A DNA stretch of 27,068 nucleotides from an uncultured Faecalibacterium sp. (GTDB taxonomy: Bacteria; Bacillota; Clostridia; Oscillospirales; Ruminococcaceae): positions 1 through 27,068 of the forward strand of contig CAAHET010000015.1 of assembly GCA_900772565.1 (NCBI GenBank), given 5' to 3'. The notes under the pieces are model-generated. The model had not been told where the DNA came from and did no database searches. It saw nothing but the letters and a program-made list of their open reading frames with translations. Positions within the stretch are counted from its first letter, which is position 1. Every line of letters begins with the position of its first letter. Made by a program: the position numbers and the translations under genes. Positions 6,011-13,692 of the stretch are shown one piece after another.

Positions 6011-7381
6011 TCACCCCTGTGTTAGCGCCTTGCCTTTTGCGTAGTAGCGCTGCATTTCTTCCCGGGGAACCATATTCCCGCCGGTGGCCCAGACCAGATG
6101 GGTGGCGTTTGCCAGCGCACCGGCGGGCAGGGCGGCTTTGGTGTAAGTGCCAAGCAGCTGCCCGGGCTGGGTGAGCACCGGGCCGTACATTCCCGCCAGA
6201 GCACTGGGCTCGAGGAAAAGCTCTTCGGCGTCTGCCAGCTGTGCTAGAAGGGTATACATCCGCTCGTCCTGCAGGGTGTAGCAGCCGCTCATAAAGGGGC
6301 GCATCAGCCCGCCCACAAAACCGGAAGCGCGTCCCACGGCAAGGCCATCGGCGGCGGTGCGGTTGTCGATGCCAAAGTCCTGCACACAGATGCTGCTGTT
6401 TTCGCCGGTGGCCATGCCCAGCATCATGCAGGGGGAGTGGGTGGGCTCGGCAAAGAAGCAATATGCAGCATCGCCGAACAGCATCTTCAGGCCAAAGGCC
6501 ACGCCGCCGGGGCCGCCGCCCACACCGCAGGGCAGGTAGGCGAAGAGGGGATGCTCTTCATCCACGGTGACGCCTTGCGCGGCCAGCTGTTTTTTCAGCC
6601 GCAGAGCAGCCACAGCATAGCCCAGAAAGAGGGTCTTGGAGTTTTCGTCATCCACAAAATGACAGTAGGGGTCCCCCGCCGCCAGCTTGCGCCCCTCGGT
6701 CACGGCGATGCTGTAATCGGAGGTGTATTCCACCACCTTGACGCCCCGGCTGCGGAGCAGGTCTTTTTTCCACTGCCGCGCGTCAGCGGACATGTGCACA
6801 GTGACCTGAAACCCCAGTTTTGCGCTCATGATGCCGATGGAAAGCCCCAGATTGCCGGTAGAGCCTACCGCAATGGAATACTGCGAGAACAGCTTGCAGA
6901 AGCGCTCTTCTGCCAGAACGGCGTAGTTGTCGGTAAGGTGCAGCATTCCGCTGTGCAGGGCAATGTCCTCGGCGGTTTTCAGCACCTCGTAAATGCCGCC
7001 CCGGGCTTTGATGGAACCGGAAATGGGCAGGTGGCTGTCCAGCTTGACCCATACCTGCCCGGCGATGCGGATGCCGCTGCGCTCTTCCAGCACCTTCTGC
7101 ATCCGGGGGATGGGTCGGACAGGGGATTCGATGATGCCGCCGGTCGCAGCAGTTTCAGGAAAGACGGTGGCAAGGTAGGGCGCAAACCGCTCCAGCCGTG
7201 CGGCGGCGTCCTCAATGTCGGCAAGGGTCAGCGGACAGGCGGCCGCAGCCTGTGCAAAGGGCAGCTTGTCCGGGTTTACCCATGCAGTCTCCTTCAGGGC
7301 ACAGAGGTCGGAGAGTACGGGGTATGCCTCGATCCAATCGGCAACAGAACGCCCGGCAATGCACTTAGTAGGTGAAACCAT
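6011..7381 (-). CDS. dsdA: D-serine ammonia-lyase (D-serine dehydratase)
   Basis: This 456-residue enzyme of the fold-type II PLP family degrades D-serine to pyruvate and ammonia. The PLP lysine is K125 in PISGSIKARGG, identical to the DsdA motif; the phosphate-binding loop GSTGNLGLSIG and the glycine-rich CGVGGGPGGVAFGLK segment follow. Length is close to the usual 440-450 residues. ATG 7381 has AAAGGAGG with a 7-nt spacer. It has its own promoter and lies divergent from uxuA. No dsdC-type LysR regulator or D-serine permease is visible nearby. Its place beside uronate genes suggests use of host- or microbe-derived D-serine as a carbon and nitrogen source or for detoxification. Confidence 0.95.
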   Translation of the reverse strand: MVSPTKCIAGRSVADWIEAYPVLSDLCALKETAWVNPDKLPFAQAAAACPLTLADIEDAAARLERFAPYLATVFPETAATGGIIESPVRPIPRMQKVLEERSGIRIAGQVWVKLDSHLPISGSIKARGGIYEVLKTAEDIALHSGMLHLTDNYAVLAEERFCKLFSQYSIAVGSTGNLGLSIGIMSAKLGFQVTVHMSADARQWKKDLLRSRGVKVVEYTSDYSIAVTEGRKLAAGDPYCHFVDDENSKTLFLGYAVAALRLKKQLAAQGVTVDEEHPLFAYLPCGVGGGPGGVAFGLKMLFGDAAYCFFAEPTHSPCMMLGMATGENSSICVQDFGIDNRTAADGLAVGRASGFVGGLMRPFMSGCYTLQDERMYTLLAQLADAEELFLEPSALAGMYGPVLTQPGQLLGTYTKAALPAGALANATHLVWATGGNMVPREEMQRYYAKGKALTQG

Positions 7382-7452
7382 AGCGGATCCTCCTTTATAT
7401 ATAGGACCAGATGATGCGCCCCGGCGGTTTTCGCGGAGCGTTACGTGTCTTG

Positions 7453-7481
7453 AATATAAAGGTTTTTACAGGAATTGTCAA
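7453..7481 (-). promoter_or_regulatory. Promoter for dsdA
   Basis: On the minus strand a perfect -35 TTGACA (complement of 7476-7481), a 17-nt spacer and TATATT (complement of 7453-7458) precede dsdA, giving a leader of about 65 nt. This is one of the best consensus promoters in the window. Confidence 0.85.
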
Positions 7482-7499
7482 CCGGAGCAGGTTGTTTTG

Positions 7500-7580
7500 A
7501 GTGGCTGGGTCAGAGCCACTACACGCTTGGTGGTTACAAGCTGTTGCTGGGGCAGCCCAACGGCAGAGTAGGGGATTTTG
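7500..7580. other. Stem-loop-rich non-coding stretch between dsdA and uxuA
   Basis: The 403-nt gap between dsdA and uxuA has no convincing gene. After the dsdA promoter it shows a perfect stem AGTGGCT (7500-7506)/AGCCACT (7514-7520), then GCTTG (7525-7529)/CAAGC and GCTG/CAGC pairs in quick succession. The rest is AT-rich and holds the uxuA promoter and a palindrome. A 66-codon minus frame here has no ribosome binding site. Confidence 0.35.
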
Positions 7581-7640
7581 GGAAAGAAAGCGGCATATCT
7601 GCCAAAAACCTTGTTAAAAAACTGGCATTTTGACGTTTTT

Positions 7641-7660
7641 GTGTAAAGTATACAAGAATA
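7641..7660. promoter_or_regulatory. Candidate operator (GTATAC palindrome) upstream of uxuAB
   Basis: AAGTATACAA (7646-7655) is a near-perfect palindrome around GTATAC (7648-7653); read on the other strand it is TTGTATACTT. FadR-type GntR regulators, which include many uronate regulators, often bind TTGTATACAA-like sites. It lies about 35 nt upstream of the predicted uxuA -35 box. No such regulator gene is in the window, so the match is only suggestive. Confidence 0.35.
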
Positions 7661-7686
7661 AACACAAAAAAATGGCATTGTGTGTA

Positions 7687-7715
7687 TTGCTATTTTGCAA
7701 CTGATATATTAGAAT
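7687..7715 (+). promoter_or_regulatory. Promoter for uxuAB
   Basis: TTGCTA (7687-7692), a 17-nt spacer and TAGAAT (7710-7715) fit a vegetative promoter. The leader then carries a 7-bp hairpin CGCGCAG (7730-7736)/CTGCGCG (7742-7748) before the ribosome binding site. Confidence 0.6.
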
Positions 7716-7784
7716 ATAAGCAAGAAGAGCGCGCAGGCGTACTGCGCGTGCCACATGATAAATAACGACAGGAGGAACTTCTCT

Positions 7785-8882
7785 ATGCCTATGAAAATGG
7801 GTTGGCGCTGGTATGGCGAGGGCAATGACCCCGTCACCCTGAGCGACATCAAGCAGATCCCCGGCGTGACCAGCATCGTCTGGGCACTGCACAACAAGAT
7901 GCCCGGCGAGATCTGGGAAATCGACGAGATCCAGAAGGTTGCAGACCAGATCCACGCCTACGGCTTTGATATGGATGTTGTCGAGTCCGTCAACGTGCAC
8001 GACGATATCAAGATCGGTCTGCCCACCCGCGACCAGTATATCGAGAACTACAAGCAGTGCATCCGCAACCTGTCCAAGTTCGGTGTCAAGGTCATCTGCT
8101 ACAACTTCATGCCCATCTTCGACTGGACCCGCACCGACCTGTTCCACCCGGTAGGCGACGGCTCCACCGCACTGTTCTACGAGAAGGACAAAATCAAGGG
8201 CGATTACAAGGCGATGGCTGAGTACATCATGTCCTTCACCGAGAAGTATAACATGACCTTCCCCGGCTGGGAGCCGGAGCGCATGGCAAAGCTGGACGAG
8301 CTGTTCAAGGCCTACGCCCCTGTCACCAAGGAGAAGCTGTGGGAGAACCTGAAGTACTTCCTCGAGGCTCTGATGCCCACCTGCCGCGAGTGCGACATCA
8401 AGATGGCTATCCACATGGATGATCCCCCTTGGGATATCTTCGGCCTGCCCCGCCTGCTGGTGGACGAGCCCAGCATCGACCGCTTCCTGAAGATGGTGGA
8501 CGATCCGTACAACTGCCTGACCCTGTGCACTGGCAGCCTGAACGCAAACCCCAACAATAACTGCGCCGAAATCATCCGAAAGCACTGCGACCGCATTGCT
8601 TTCGGTCACGTCCGCAACATCCACCACTTCCCCAACGGCGATTTCTCTGAGGCTGCTCACCGCGACTGCTGCGGCGAGACCGGCATCATTGAGGTGATGC
8701 GTGCTTACCATGACTGCGGCTTTGAGGGCTACATCCGCCCCGACCACGGCCGTCAGCTGTGGGAGGAAGGCCCCGGCGTCTGCCGCCCCGGCTATGGCAA
8801 GTATGACCGCGCTCTGGGCATCCAGTATATGCTGGGTATCTGGGATCTGCTGGACCGTCTGGATGAAGAAAAGAAGGGCTGA
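7785..8882 (+). CDS. uxuA: Mannonate dehydratase
   Basis: This 365-residue enzyme removes water from D-mannonate to give 2-keto-3-deoxy-D-gluconate, the last step before the Entner-Doudoroff-type end of glucuronate breakdown. It starts MPMKMGWRWYG and contains DPVTL near the N-terminus, ICYNFMPIFDWTRTD and HPDDPP-type metal-site sequence (here IHMDDPPWDIFG), all typical of UxuA. AGGAGG at 7770-7775 with a 9-nt spacer selects ATG 7785 over the in-frame ATG 7755. uxuB follows after 5 nt. Codon use is strongly biased, as in highly expressed genes of this window. Confidence 0.96.
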   Translation: MPMKMGWRWYGEGNDPVTLSDIKQIPGVTSIVWALHNKMPGEIWEIDEIQKVADQIHAYGFDMDVVESVNVHDDIKIGLPTRDQYIENYKQCIRNLSKFGVKVICYNFMPIFDWTRTDLFHPVGDGSTALFYEKDKIKGDYKAMAEYIMSFTEKYNMTFPGWEPERMAKLDELFKAYAPVTKEKLWENLKYFLEALMPTCRECDIKMAIHMDDPPWDIFGLPRLLVDEPSIDRFLKMVDDPYNCLTLCTGSLNANPNNNCAEIIRKHCDRIAFGHVRNIHHFPNGDFSEAAHRDCCGETGIIEVMRAYHDCGFEGYIRPDHGRQLWEEGPGVCRPGYGKYDRALGIQYMLGIWDLLDRLDEEKKG

Positions 8883-8887
8883 TTATT

Positions 8888-10474
8888 ATGAAGCTGTCTG
8901 ATATCAAAAACGGCAATCTGTCCGCCGAGTGGGCAGAAAAGGGCTATGAGCTGCCCAAATTCGACATTGAGGCTGTCAAGGCCAAGACCCACGCCGAGCC
9001 CACTTGGGTGCACTTCGGCGCCGGCAACATCTTCCGCGCTTTCCCCGCTGCCGTGCTGAACGACGCCCTGAACAGCGGCAAGTACGACCGCGGCGTCATC
9101 GTGGCCGAGAGCTTTGACTACGAGATCATCGACAAGGCTTACCAGCCCTACGATAACCTGAGCCTGCTGGTCTGCCTGAAGTCCACCGGCGAGATCGAGA
9201 AGAAGGTCATCGCCTCCGTCACCGAGAGCCTGAAGGCTGACTACTCCTTCGGTGCCGACTGGGCACGTCTGGTGGAGATCTTCCAGAACCCCAGCCTGCA
9301 GATGATCTCCTTTACCATCACCGAGAAGGGCTACGGCGTTGCTCCCGCTGACTTGGAGCGCGGCCTGACCCCCGTGCTGGCTATGGGCAAGGTCACCGCT
9401 CTGCTGTACGAGCGCTTCAAGGCCGGCAAGCTGCCCCTGACCGTGCAGAGCATGGATAACTGCTCTCACAACGGCGATAAGGTCAAGACCGCTGTCCACG
9501 CCTACGCAGCCAAGTGGGTGGAGCAGGGTCTGGTGCCCGCCGAGTTCCTTGCCTATGTGCAGGACGAGACCAAGGTCACCTTCCCCTGGAGCATGATCGA
9601 TAAGATCACCCCGCGCCCGGACGCAAAGGTGCAGGAGATGCTGGCAAAGGATGGCTTTGAGGATAACTACACTATCGTTACCGAGAAGCACACCTTCACC
9701 GCTCCCTTCGTCAATGCTGAGGAGACCCAGTACCTGTGCATCGAGGATCACTACACCAACGGTCGTCCTCCGCTGGAGCTGGGCGGTGTGCTGTACTGCG
9801 ACCGCGAGACCGTGGACAAGATCGAGAAGATGAAGGTCTGCACCTGCCTGAACCCCCTGCACACTGCCATGTCCATCTATGGCTGCATGCTGGGCTACAC
9901 CCTCATCTCTGCCGAGATGGCAGACGAGGATCTGCGCTCCTTCATCCAGAAGATCGGCTATATCGAGGCGATGCCTGTGGTCGTTGATCCCGGCGTGCTG
10001 AACCCCTACGAGTTCATCGGCGCTGTCATCAACCGCCGTCTGCCCAACCCCTTCATGCCCGATGCTCCCCAGCGTATCGCTACCGATACCTCCCAGAAGC
10101 TGGCTATCCGCTTCGGCGAGACCATCAAGGCTTACGAGGAGCGCGGTCTGGACAAGTCCAACCTCGTGCTGATCCCGCTGGTGCTGGCAGGCTATGCCCG
10201 CTACCTGAAGGGTATCGACGACAACGGCCAGCCCTTTGAGATCTCTCCCGATCCGCTGCTGGCTGAGCTGCAGGCCATCGTCAATCCTTTGCAGGTCAAG
10301 GAAGGCGAGCAGGACTTCAGTTGCCTGAAGGCTCTGTACAGCCGTGCCGACGTGTTCGGTGTGGATCTGTACGCCGTCGGTCTGGGCGAAAAGATCGAGG
10401 GCATGGTCAAGGAGCTGTACGCCGGTAACGGTGCAGTGCGCAAGACCCTGCACAAGTACACTCTGGCCCGCTAA
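8888..10474 (+). CDS. uxuB: D-mannonate oxidoreductase (fructuronate reductase), mannitol dehydrogenase family
   Basis: This 528-residue NAD-dependent polyol dehydrogenase family member is predicted to reduce D-fructuronate to D-mannonate, the step before UxuA. The N-terminal Rossmann motif WVHFGAGNIFRAF is at residues 40-52; the family's C-terminal helical domain holds KMKVCTCLNPLHTAMS, the Lys/Asn/His active-site region. Firmicute UxuB proteins are commonly about 530 residues, longer than the E. coli enzyme. It starts 5 nt after the uxuA stop, with a weak AAGGG site inside the uxuA end, so translation is probably coupled. Mannitol or arabinitol dehydrogenase activity is a possible alternative, but the uxuA partner makes the uronate role much more likely. 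Confidence 0.93.
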   Translation: MKLSDIKNGNLSAEWAEKGYELPKFDIEAVKAKTHAEPTWVHFGAGNIFRAFPAAVLNDALNSGKYDRGVIVAESFDYEIIDKAYQPYDNLSLLVCLKSTGEIEKKVIASVTESLKADYSFGADWARLVEIFQNPSLQMISFTITEKGYGVAPADLERGLTPVLAMGKVTALLYERFKAGKLPLTVQSMDNCSHNGDKVKTAVHAYAAKWVEQGLVPAEFLAYVQDETKVTFPWSMIDKITPRPDAKVQEMLAKDGFEDNYTIVTEKHTFTAPFVNAEETQYLCIEDHYTNGRPPLELGGVLYCDRETVDKIEKMKVCTCLNPLHTAMSIYGCMLGYTLISAEMADEDLRSFIQKIGYIEAMPVVVDPGVLNPYEFIGAVINRRLPNPFMPDAPQRIATDTSQKLAIRFGETIKAYEERGLDKSNLVLIPLVLAGYARYLKGIDDNGQPFEISPDPLLAELQAIVNPLQVKEGEQDFSCLKALYSRADVFGVDLYAVGLGEKIEGMVKELYAGNGAVRKTLHKYTLAR

Positions 10475-10496
10475 AACTTTGTAACGCTATTTCCGT

Positions 10497-10537
10497 ACCC
10501 ACGCTGCGCTTTTGCTTTGCCGCAGCGTGGGTTTTTG
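10497..10537 (+). terminator. Intrinsic terminator after uxuB
   Basis: ACCCACGCTGCG (10497-10508) pairs with CGCAGCGTGGGT (10521-10532), followed by TTTTG and more T residues. It ends the uxuAB transcript 22 nt after the stop. Confidence 0.92.
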
Positions 10538-10565
10538 TTTTGTAAAAATTATTATGTAAAAATAG

Positions 10566-10597
10566 AATCCCGGAGCGTCCGCAGACGCTCCGGGATT
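10566..10597 (-). terminator. Intrinsic terminator for the YcxB-like gene
   Basis: AATCCCGGAGCGTC pairs perfectly with GACGCTCCGGGATT around a 4-nt loop. Read on the minus strand it is followed by CTATTTTTAC, so it most likely terminates the minus-strand gene ending at 10671. It shares the GACGCTCCGGG core with the hairpin at 5921-5968. Confidence 0.8.
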
Positions 10598-10670
10598 TCG
10601 AAAGAATCATATTTTTCCACTATCTATGCGCAGAGCAAAGCGGAGCGCATGAAAAATCGTTCCAGTGCCC

Positions 10671-11201
10671 TTATTTCCGGCAGTCGTGCAGGCTGGCGGC
10701 GGGCAGGGCACTGTCCAGCAGGCTCCATGCGGCATCCATGCTCTCGTTCAGCAGATAGGCTTGATTCCGCTGGACGTAGATGTACACTGCTTCTTTGGTG
10801 CGGTAGGCGCAGTACACGGTGTTCCAAGTGTAGCGGTTGGTGGGCTCCGCCTTGTTCTGCTCACCGGCCATCCAGACCGAAAGCCCGGCAGTGTCCAGCT
10901 CCAGCCGGTAGAAGGGGCGGGGCAGACCCAGCTTTTTGATCTGCTTGGAGAGGTTTGCAAAAAAGGTGCCGAAGTATACGGCGGGCAGGCCAAGGGCTAC
11001 AATGGCCAGCACGGCGGTCAGCAGCCCGGCACCCTCCCGTTTGCCGATCTGGCTCAGGCAGATCCCGGCACACACCAGCAGAATGGCGGTGAACACCGCC
11101 GGGCGCTGCCAGCCTTTGTTATGGCGCAGCAGGTCGAAAGATGCAAAATCGTGAAAGCTTTTTTCGTCCATCTGAACGGAAACGCAAACATTCTGGGTCA
11201 T
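10671..11201 (-). CDS. YcxB-like membrane protein
   Basis: This 176-residue protein has two adjacent membrane helices (about residues 35-52 and 58-81) and a C-terminal soluble part with the pattern YTWNTVYCAYRTKEAVYIYVQRNQAYLL, which matches the YcxB-like C-terminal domain (a PH-like fold of unknown function). ATG 11201 is preceded by AAAAAGGAGGG with an 8-nt spacer; the frame is open to 11279 but the extra part covers the promoter. It is divergent from the histidine kinase gene and has its own terminator. No function can be assigned; similar proteins in Clostridia are usually annotated as hypothetical. Confidence 0.8.
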   Translation of the reverse strand: MTQNVCVSVQMDEKSFHDFASFDLLRHNKGWQRPAVFTAILLVCAGICLSQIGKREGAGLLTAVLAIVALGLPAVYFGTFFANLSKQIKKLGLPRPFYRLELDTAGLSVWMAGEQNKAEPTNRYTWNTVYCAYRTKEAVYIYVQRNQAYLLNESMDAAWSLLDSALPAASLHDCRK

Positions 11202-11223
11202 AAAGTTACCCTCCTTTTTGGGC

Positions 11224-11252
11224 ATAGTACCACATTTATCGGCAAGAAGCAA
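11224..11252 (-). promoter_or_regulatory. Promoter for the YcxB-like gene
   Basis: Minus-strand TTGCTT (complement of 11247-11252), a 17-nt spacer and TACTAT (complement of 11224-11229) lie just upstream of the ribosome binding site. Confidence 0.65.
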
Positions 11253-11258
11253 GCAAAA

Positions 11259-11280
11259 GATGCACCGGCGGCGGTGCATC
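11259..11280. promoter_or_regulatory. Perfect inverted repeat between divergent promoters
   Basis: GATGCACCG (11259-11267) and CGGTGCATC (11272-11280) form a perfect 9-bp inverted repeat with a 4-nt centre. It lies between the -35 boxes of the divergent YcxB-like and histidine kinase promoters, a natural position for an operator serving both. It would be outside either predicted transcript, which argues against an RNA role. Confidence 0.5.
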
Positions 11281-11284
11281 CGGC

Positions 11285-11314
11285 TTGCAAACCGCCCGCA
11301 AGGCGTGGTAAAAT
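11285..11314 (+). promoter_or_regulatory. Promoter for the histidine kinase-regulator-binding protein operon
   Basis: TTGCAA (11285-11290), an 18-nt spacer and TAAAAT (11309-11314) precede the kinase gene. Transcription would start near 11321, which excludes the TTG at 11321 as translation start. Confidence 0.7.
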
Positions 11315-11350
11315 AAGTTATTGTTCAAGGGAAAAAGGGGGAAGCTTTGC

Positions 11351-12880
11351 ATGGAAAAGCGCAACTGGAAGCGCAGCGTTACGCTCAAGCAGCGCATGGT
11401 GCTGTGTCTGGCGGCTTTTTTTGCGGCCTTTGCGTTGCAGCTTGCCCTCAACGGCTATCAGGCACGGGCGGTGCAGCAGGTGCAGGACGACCAGATGGGC
11501 AACTTTAACGCCATCAGCCGCTTTCAGGGCGGCGTGGAAAGCTCCATCAGCATTCTGGAAGCGTACCGCTGGGAGAACGGCGAGACCGAGGAAATGCTGG
11601 AAAAGCTCCGGGCGGCCTGCTCCACCAGCAACGCGTGGCTGTGGCGCATCCGATCCAATATGGACGGCTTGCAGAACGTCAGCGATGAGCAGTGGGTGCT
11701 GTACGGCGCGGTGGAGACTACCTACGGCAGCTATAACACCCTGCTGGAAGAGCTGGAAGGCTATCTTTCCAGCGGGCAGGATGCAAAAGCTTCCCAGCTG
11801 TACTATAACAAGGTCTCGGTCTGCGGCGGGTATCTGAGCCAGTACACCATGCAGCTGCTGAAAGCCTCGATTCTGGACGCCCAGACTACTTATACCGAGA
11901 TCTCGGAGCTGGGCGAGCGGATCGCCCTGATGCAGATCGTGGTGGTGGCGCTGTGCGTGGCGCTGGGCTGCGCTTCCGGTCTGATGGTCATGCGGCTGCT
12001 GACCCCGGTCTCCCAGATGATCGTGGCTTCCCGCGCCATCAGCCGCAGCCAGTTCGATACCCCGGACATCCCGCTGCCCAAGCAGCCGGAGATCGGGCAG
12101 CTAGCGGAGTCCTTCAACCGCATGAAGCACTCCATGGCGCAGCAGGTGAGTACCTTACAAGAGAAAAACGAGATCGAGCGGGAACTGCACCGCCAAAAGA
12201 CCGAAGCGCTGGAATTGCAGAACCGCATGGAGCGCAGCCGGTTACAGCAGCTGCGCAGCCAGATCGACCCGCATTTTCTGTTCAATACCCTGAACGTCAT
12301 CCAGCAGATGGCGGGCACAGAGTCCGCCTACCGCACACAGGCACTCATCATGGCGCTTTCTCATCTGCTGCGTTACAGCCTGATGAGCAACGATGAACAG
12401 GTGCCCCTCTCCCGGGAGGTGCGCATTGTGGACGAATACTACTCCATCTACCATGTGCGATTTGGCGACCGGGTGCAGATGCAGTGGGCGTTTTCGGACT
12501 CGCTGGACCTGACCGAGACTATGGTGCCGTCCTTTATCTTGCAGCCTATCGTGGAAAACGCCTTCAAGCACGGCATCTGCCCCAAGGAAGAGGGCGGTGT
12601 GGTGCGCATCCGCATGATCCCCCTGCGGGAAAAAGGTCTGCTGTGCATCCGGGTGCTGGACAACGGCGTAGGCATTGAGCCGGAGCAGCTGCAGCAGCTG
12701 CGCACAGCATTGGAGCAGCCCGCACCCCGCTGGGAACATATCGGTATTTATAATGTGGCTGCCCGTCTGCGGCTGCTGGATGCCCGCTGCCGGGTGGTGG
12801 TGCGCTCCCGGCCGGGGCGGGGAACTGCGGTGATCCTGTATCTGCCGCTGGTGGAGAATGAGGAGGAATTTGAGGAATGA
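11351..12880 (+). CDS. Sensor histidine kinase, YesM/LytS-like type
   Basis: This 509-residue membrane kinase has two membrane helices (about residues 12-34 and 192-215) flanking an extracytoplasmic sensor region of about 155 residues, then a HAMP linker with SFNRMKHSMAQQV, a coiled coil, the His_kinase domain with the phospho-accepting H308 in SQIDPHFLFNTLN, and a HATPase domain with QPIVENAFKHG, LDNGVGI and GIYNVAARLRLL. This is the class that works with AraC-type regulators and often senses sugars or sugar acids. ATG 11351 follows AAGGGGG; the upstream TTG at 11321 coincides with the expected transcription start. The stop overlaps the regulator start by 4 nt (ATGA). Confidence 0.94.
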   Translation: MEKRNWKRSVTLKQRMVLCLAAFFAAFALQLALNGYQARAVQQVQDDQMGNFNAISRFQGGVESSISILEAYRWENGETEEMLEKLRAACSTSNAWLWRIRSNMDGLQNVSDEQWVLYGAVETTYGSYNTLLEELEGYLSSGQDAKASQLYYNKVSVCGGYLSQYTMQLLKASILDAQTTYTEISELGERIALMQIVVVALCVALGCASGLMVMRLLTPVSQMIVASRAISRSQFDTPDIPLPKQPEIGQLAESFNRMKHSMAQQVSTLQEKNEIERELHRQKTEALELQNRMERSRLQQLRSQIDPHFLFNTLNVIQQMAGTESAYRTQALIMALSHLLRYSLMSNDEQVPLSREVRIVDEYYSIYHVRFGDRVQMQWAFSDSLDLTETMVPSFILQPIVENAFKHGICPKEEGGVVRIRMIPLREKGLLCIRVLDNGVGIEPEQLQQLRTALEQPAPRWEHIGIYNVAARLRLLDARCRVVVRSRPGRGTAVILYLPLVENEEEFEE

Positions 12881-13692
12881 TTCGTCTGTTGATCGCGGAT
12901 GATGAGAGAATGGAGCGGGAAGCGCTGGCGGATATCGTCATGCGCCGGTTCGAGCATGAGGTAACGGTGGAAATGGCGGAAAACGGACGCAAAGCCGCCG
13001 ATACTGCCGTGCTCTGGGAAGCAGACCTGATCCTGATGGACATCGAGATGCCGGGCATGAACGGCCTGGATGCCGCCCGCGCGGTGCTGGAGCAGCGCCC
13101 GGAGTGCAAGGTGATCTTTATCACGGCGTACAGCCTGTTCCAGTACGCCCACGAGGCGGTGCATCTGGGGGCCTGCGATTATCTGCTGAAGCCGGTGGAC
13201 CCGGACGAGACCGAGGCCGCCATCCGCCGCGCCATCCGGCAGATCGAAGCGGGACGCCGCTTGGCCGAACTGGCTGCGGAAGCCCCGGAGCCGGAAGCCG
13301 CCCCGGAGCAGGAGACCGATCCCGCCGGGGAAGGGGAGAGCGACCGCAACGCGCTGGTGATGGACCATGTGCGCAAGTATATGGAAGATAACTACATGGC
13401 TGACCTCTCGCTGGACAGCGTGAGCGAGATTCTGCACATCAGCCCGGCGTACCTTTCGGCACAGTTCAAAAAGTACCAGAAGATGAATTTTCTGGACTGC
13501 CTGACCGAGCTGCGCATCAACGCAGCCAAGGAACTGCTGGCCGATCCCTTCCGCTCCGCAGCGGAGGTAGCCTCCATGGTGGGCTACGAGGATGCAAGCT
13601 ACTTCGCCCGTGCCTTTAAAAAGCGCACCGGCATGACTCCCACCCAGTACCGGAAGGAAGCGGCAAAGGCAGCCCGGGAGGCACGGCTGTGA
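12877..13692 (+). CDS. AraC-family two-component response regulator
   Basis: This 271-residue regulator has a receiver domain (about residues 1-120) with acidic pocket DDE at 8-10, phospho-acceptor D55 in LILMDIEMPGMNG, FITAYS and the LLKPVD lysine. A low-complexity Glu/Pro/Ala linker follows, then a C-terminal pair of helix-turn-helix motifs of AraC type (LSLDSVSEILHISPAYLSAQFKK and AAEVASMVGYEDASYFARAFKK). Such proteins usually bind direct repeats about two helical turns apart. It overlaps the kinase by 4 nt upstream and the TRAP binding protein by 4 nt downstream, so all three are co-translated. The likely target is the transporter operon starting at 14981. Confidence 0.95.
   Translation: MIRLLIADDERMEREALADIVMRRFEHEVTVEMAENGRKAADTAVLWEADLILMDIEMPGMNGLDAARAVLEQRPECKVIFITAYSLFQYAHEAVHLGACDYLLKPVDPDETEAAIRRAIRQIEAGRRLAELAAEAPEPEAAPEQETDPAGEGESDRNALVMDHVRKYMEDNYMADLSLDSVSEILHISPAYLSAQFKKYQKMNFLDCLTELRINAAKELLADPFRSAAEVASMVGYEDASYFARAFKKRTGMTPTQYRKEAAKAAREARL

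Noticed and set aside
7500..7580. T-box or metabolite riboswitch in the dsdA-uxuA gap
   Set aside because: I could not find a T-box AGGGUGGNACCGCG-like motif or the core of a known riboswitch, and no terminator follows the stems.
7478..7678. A 66-codon minus-strand frame upstream of dsdA
   Set aside because: No ribosome binding site, overlaps the dsdA -35 box, and shows no recognisable protein features.
8792..10453. A 553-codon open frame opposite uxuB
   Set aside because: Shadow of the highly codon-biased uxuB gene; similar shadows lie opposite obgE, uxuA, dctP2 and gltD.
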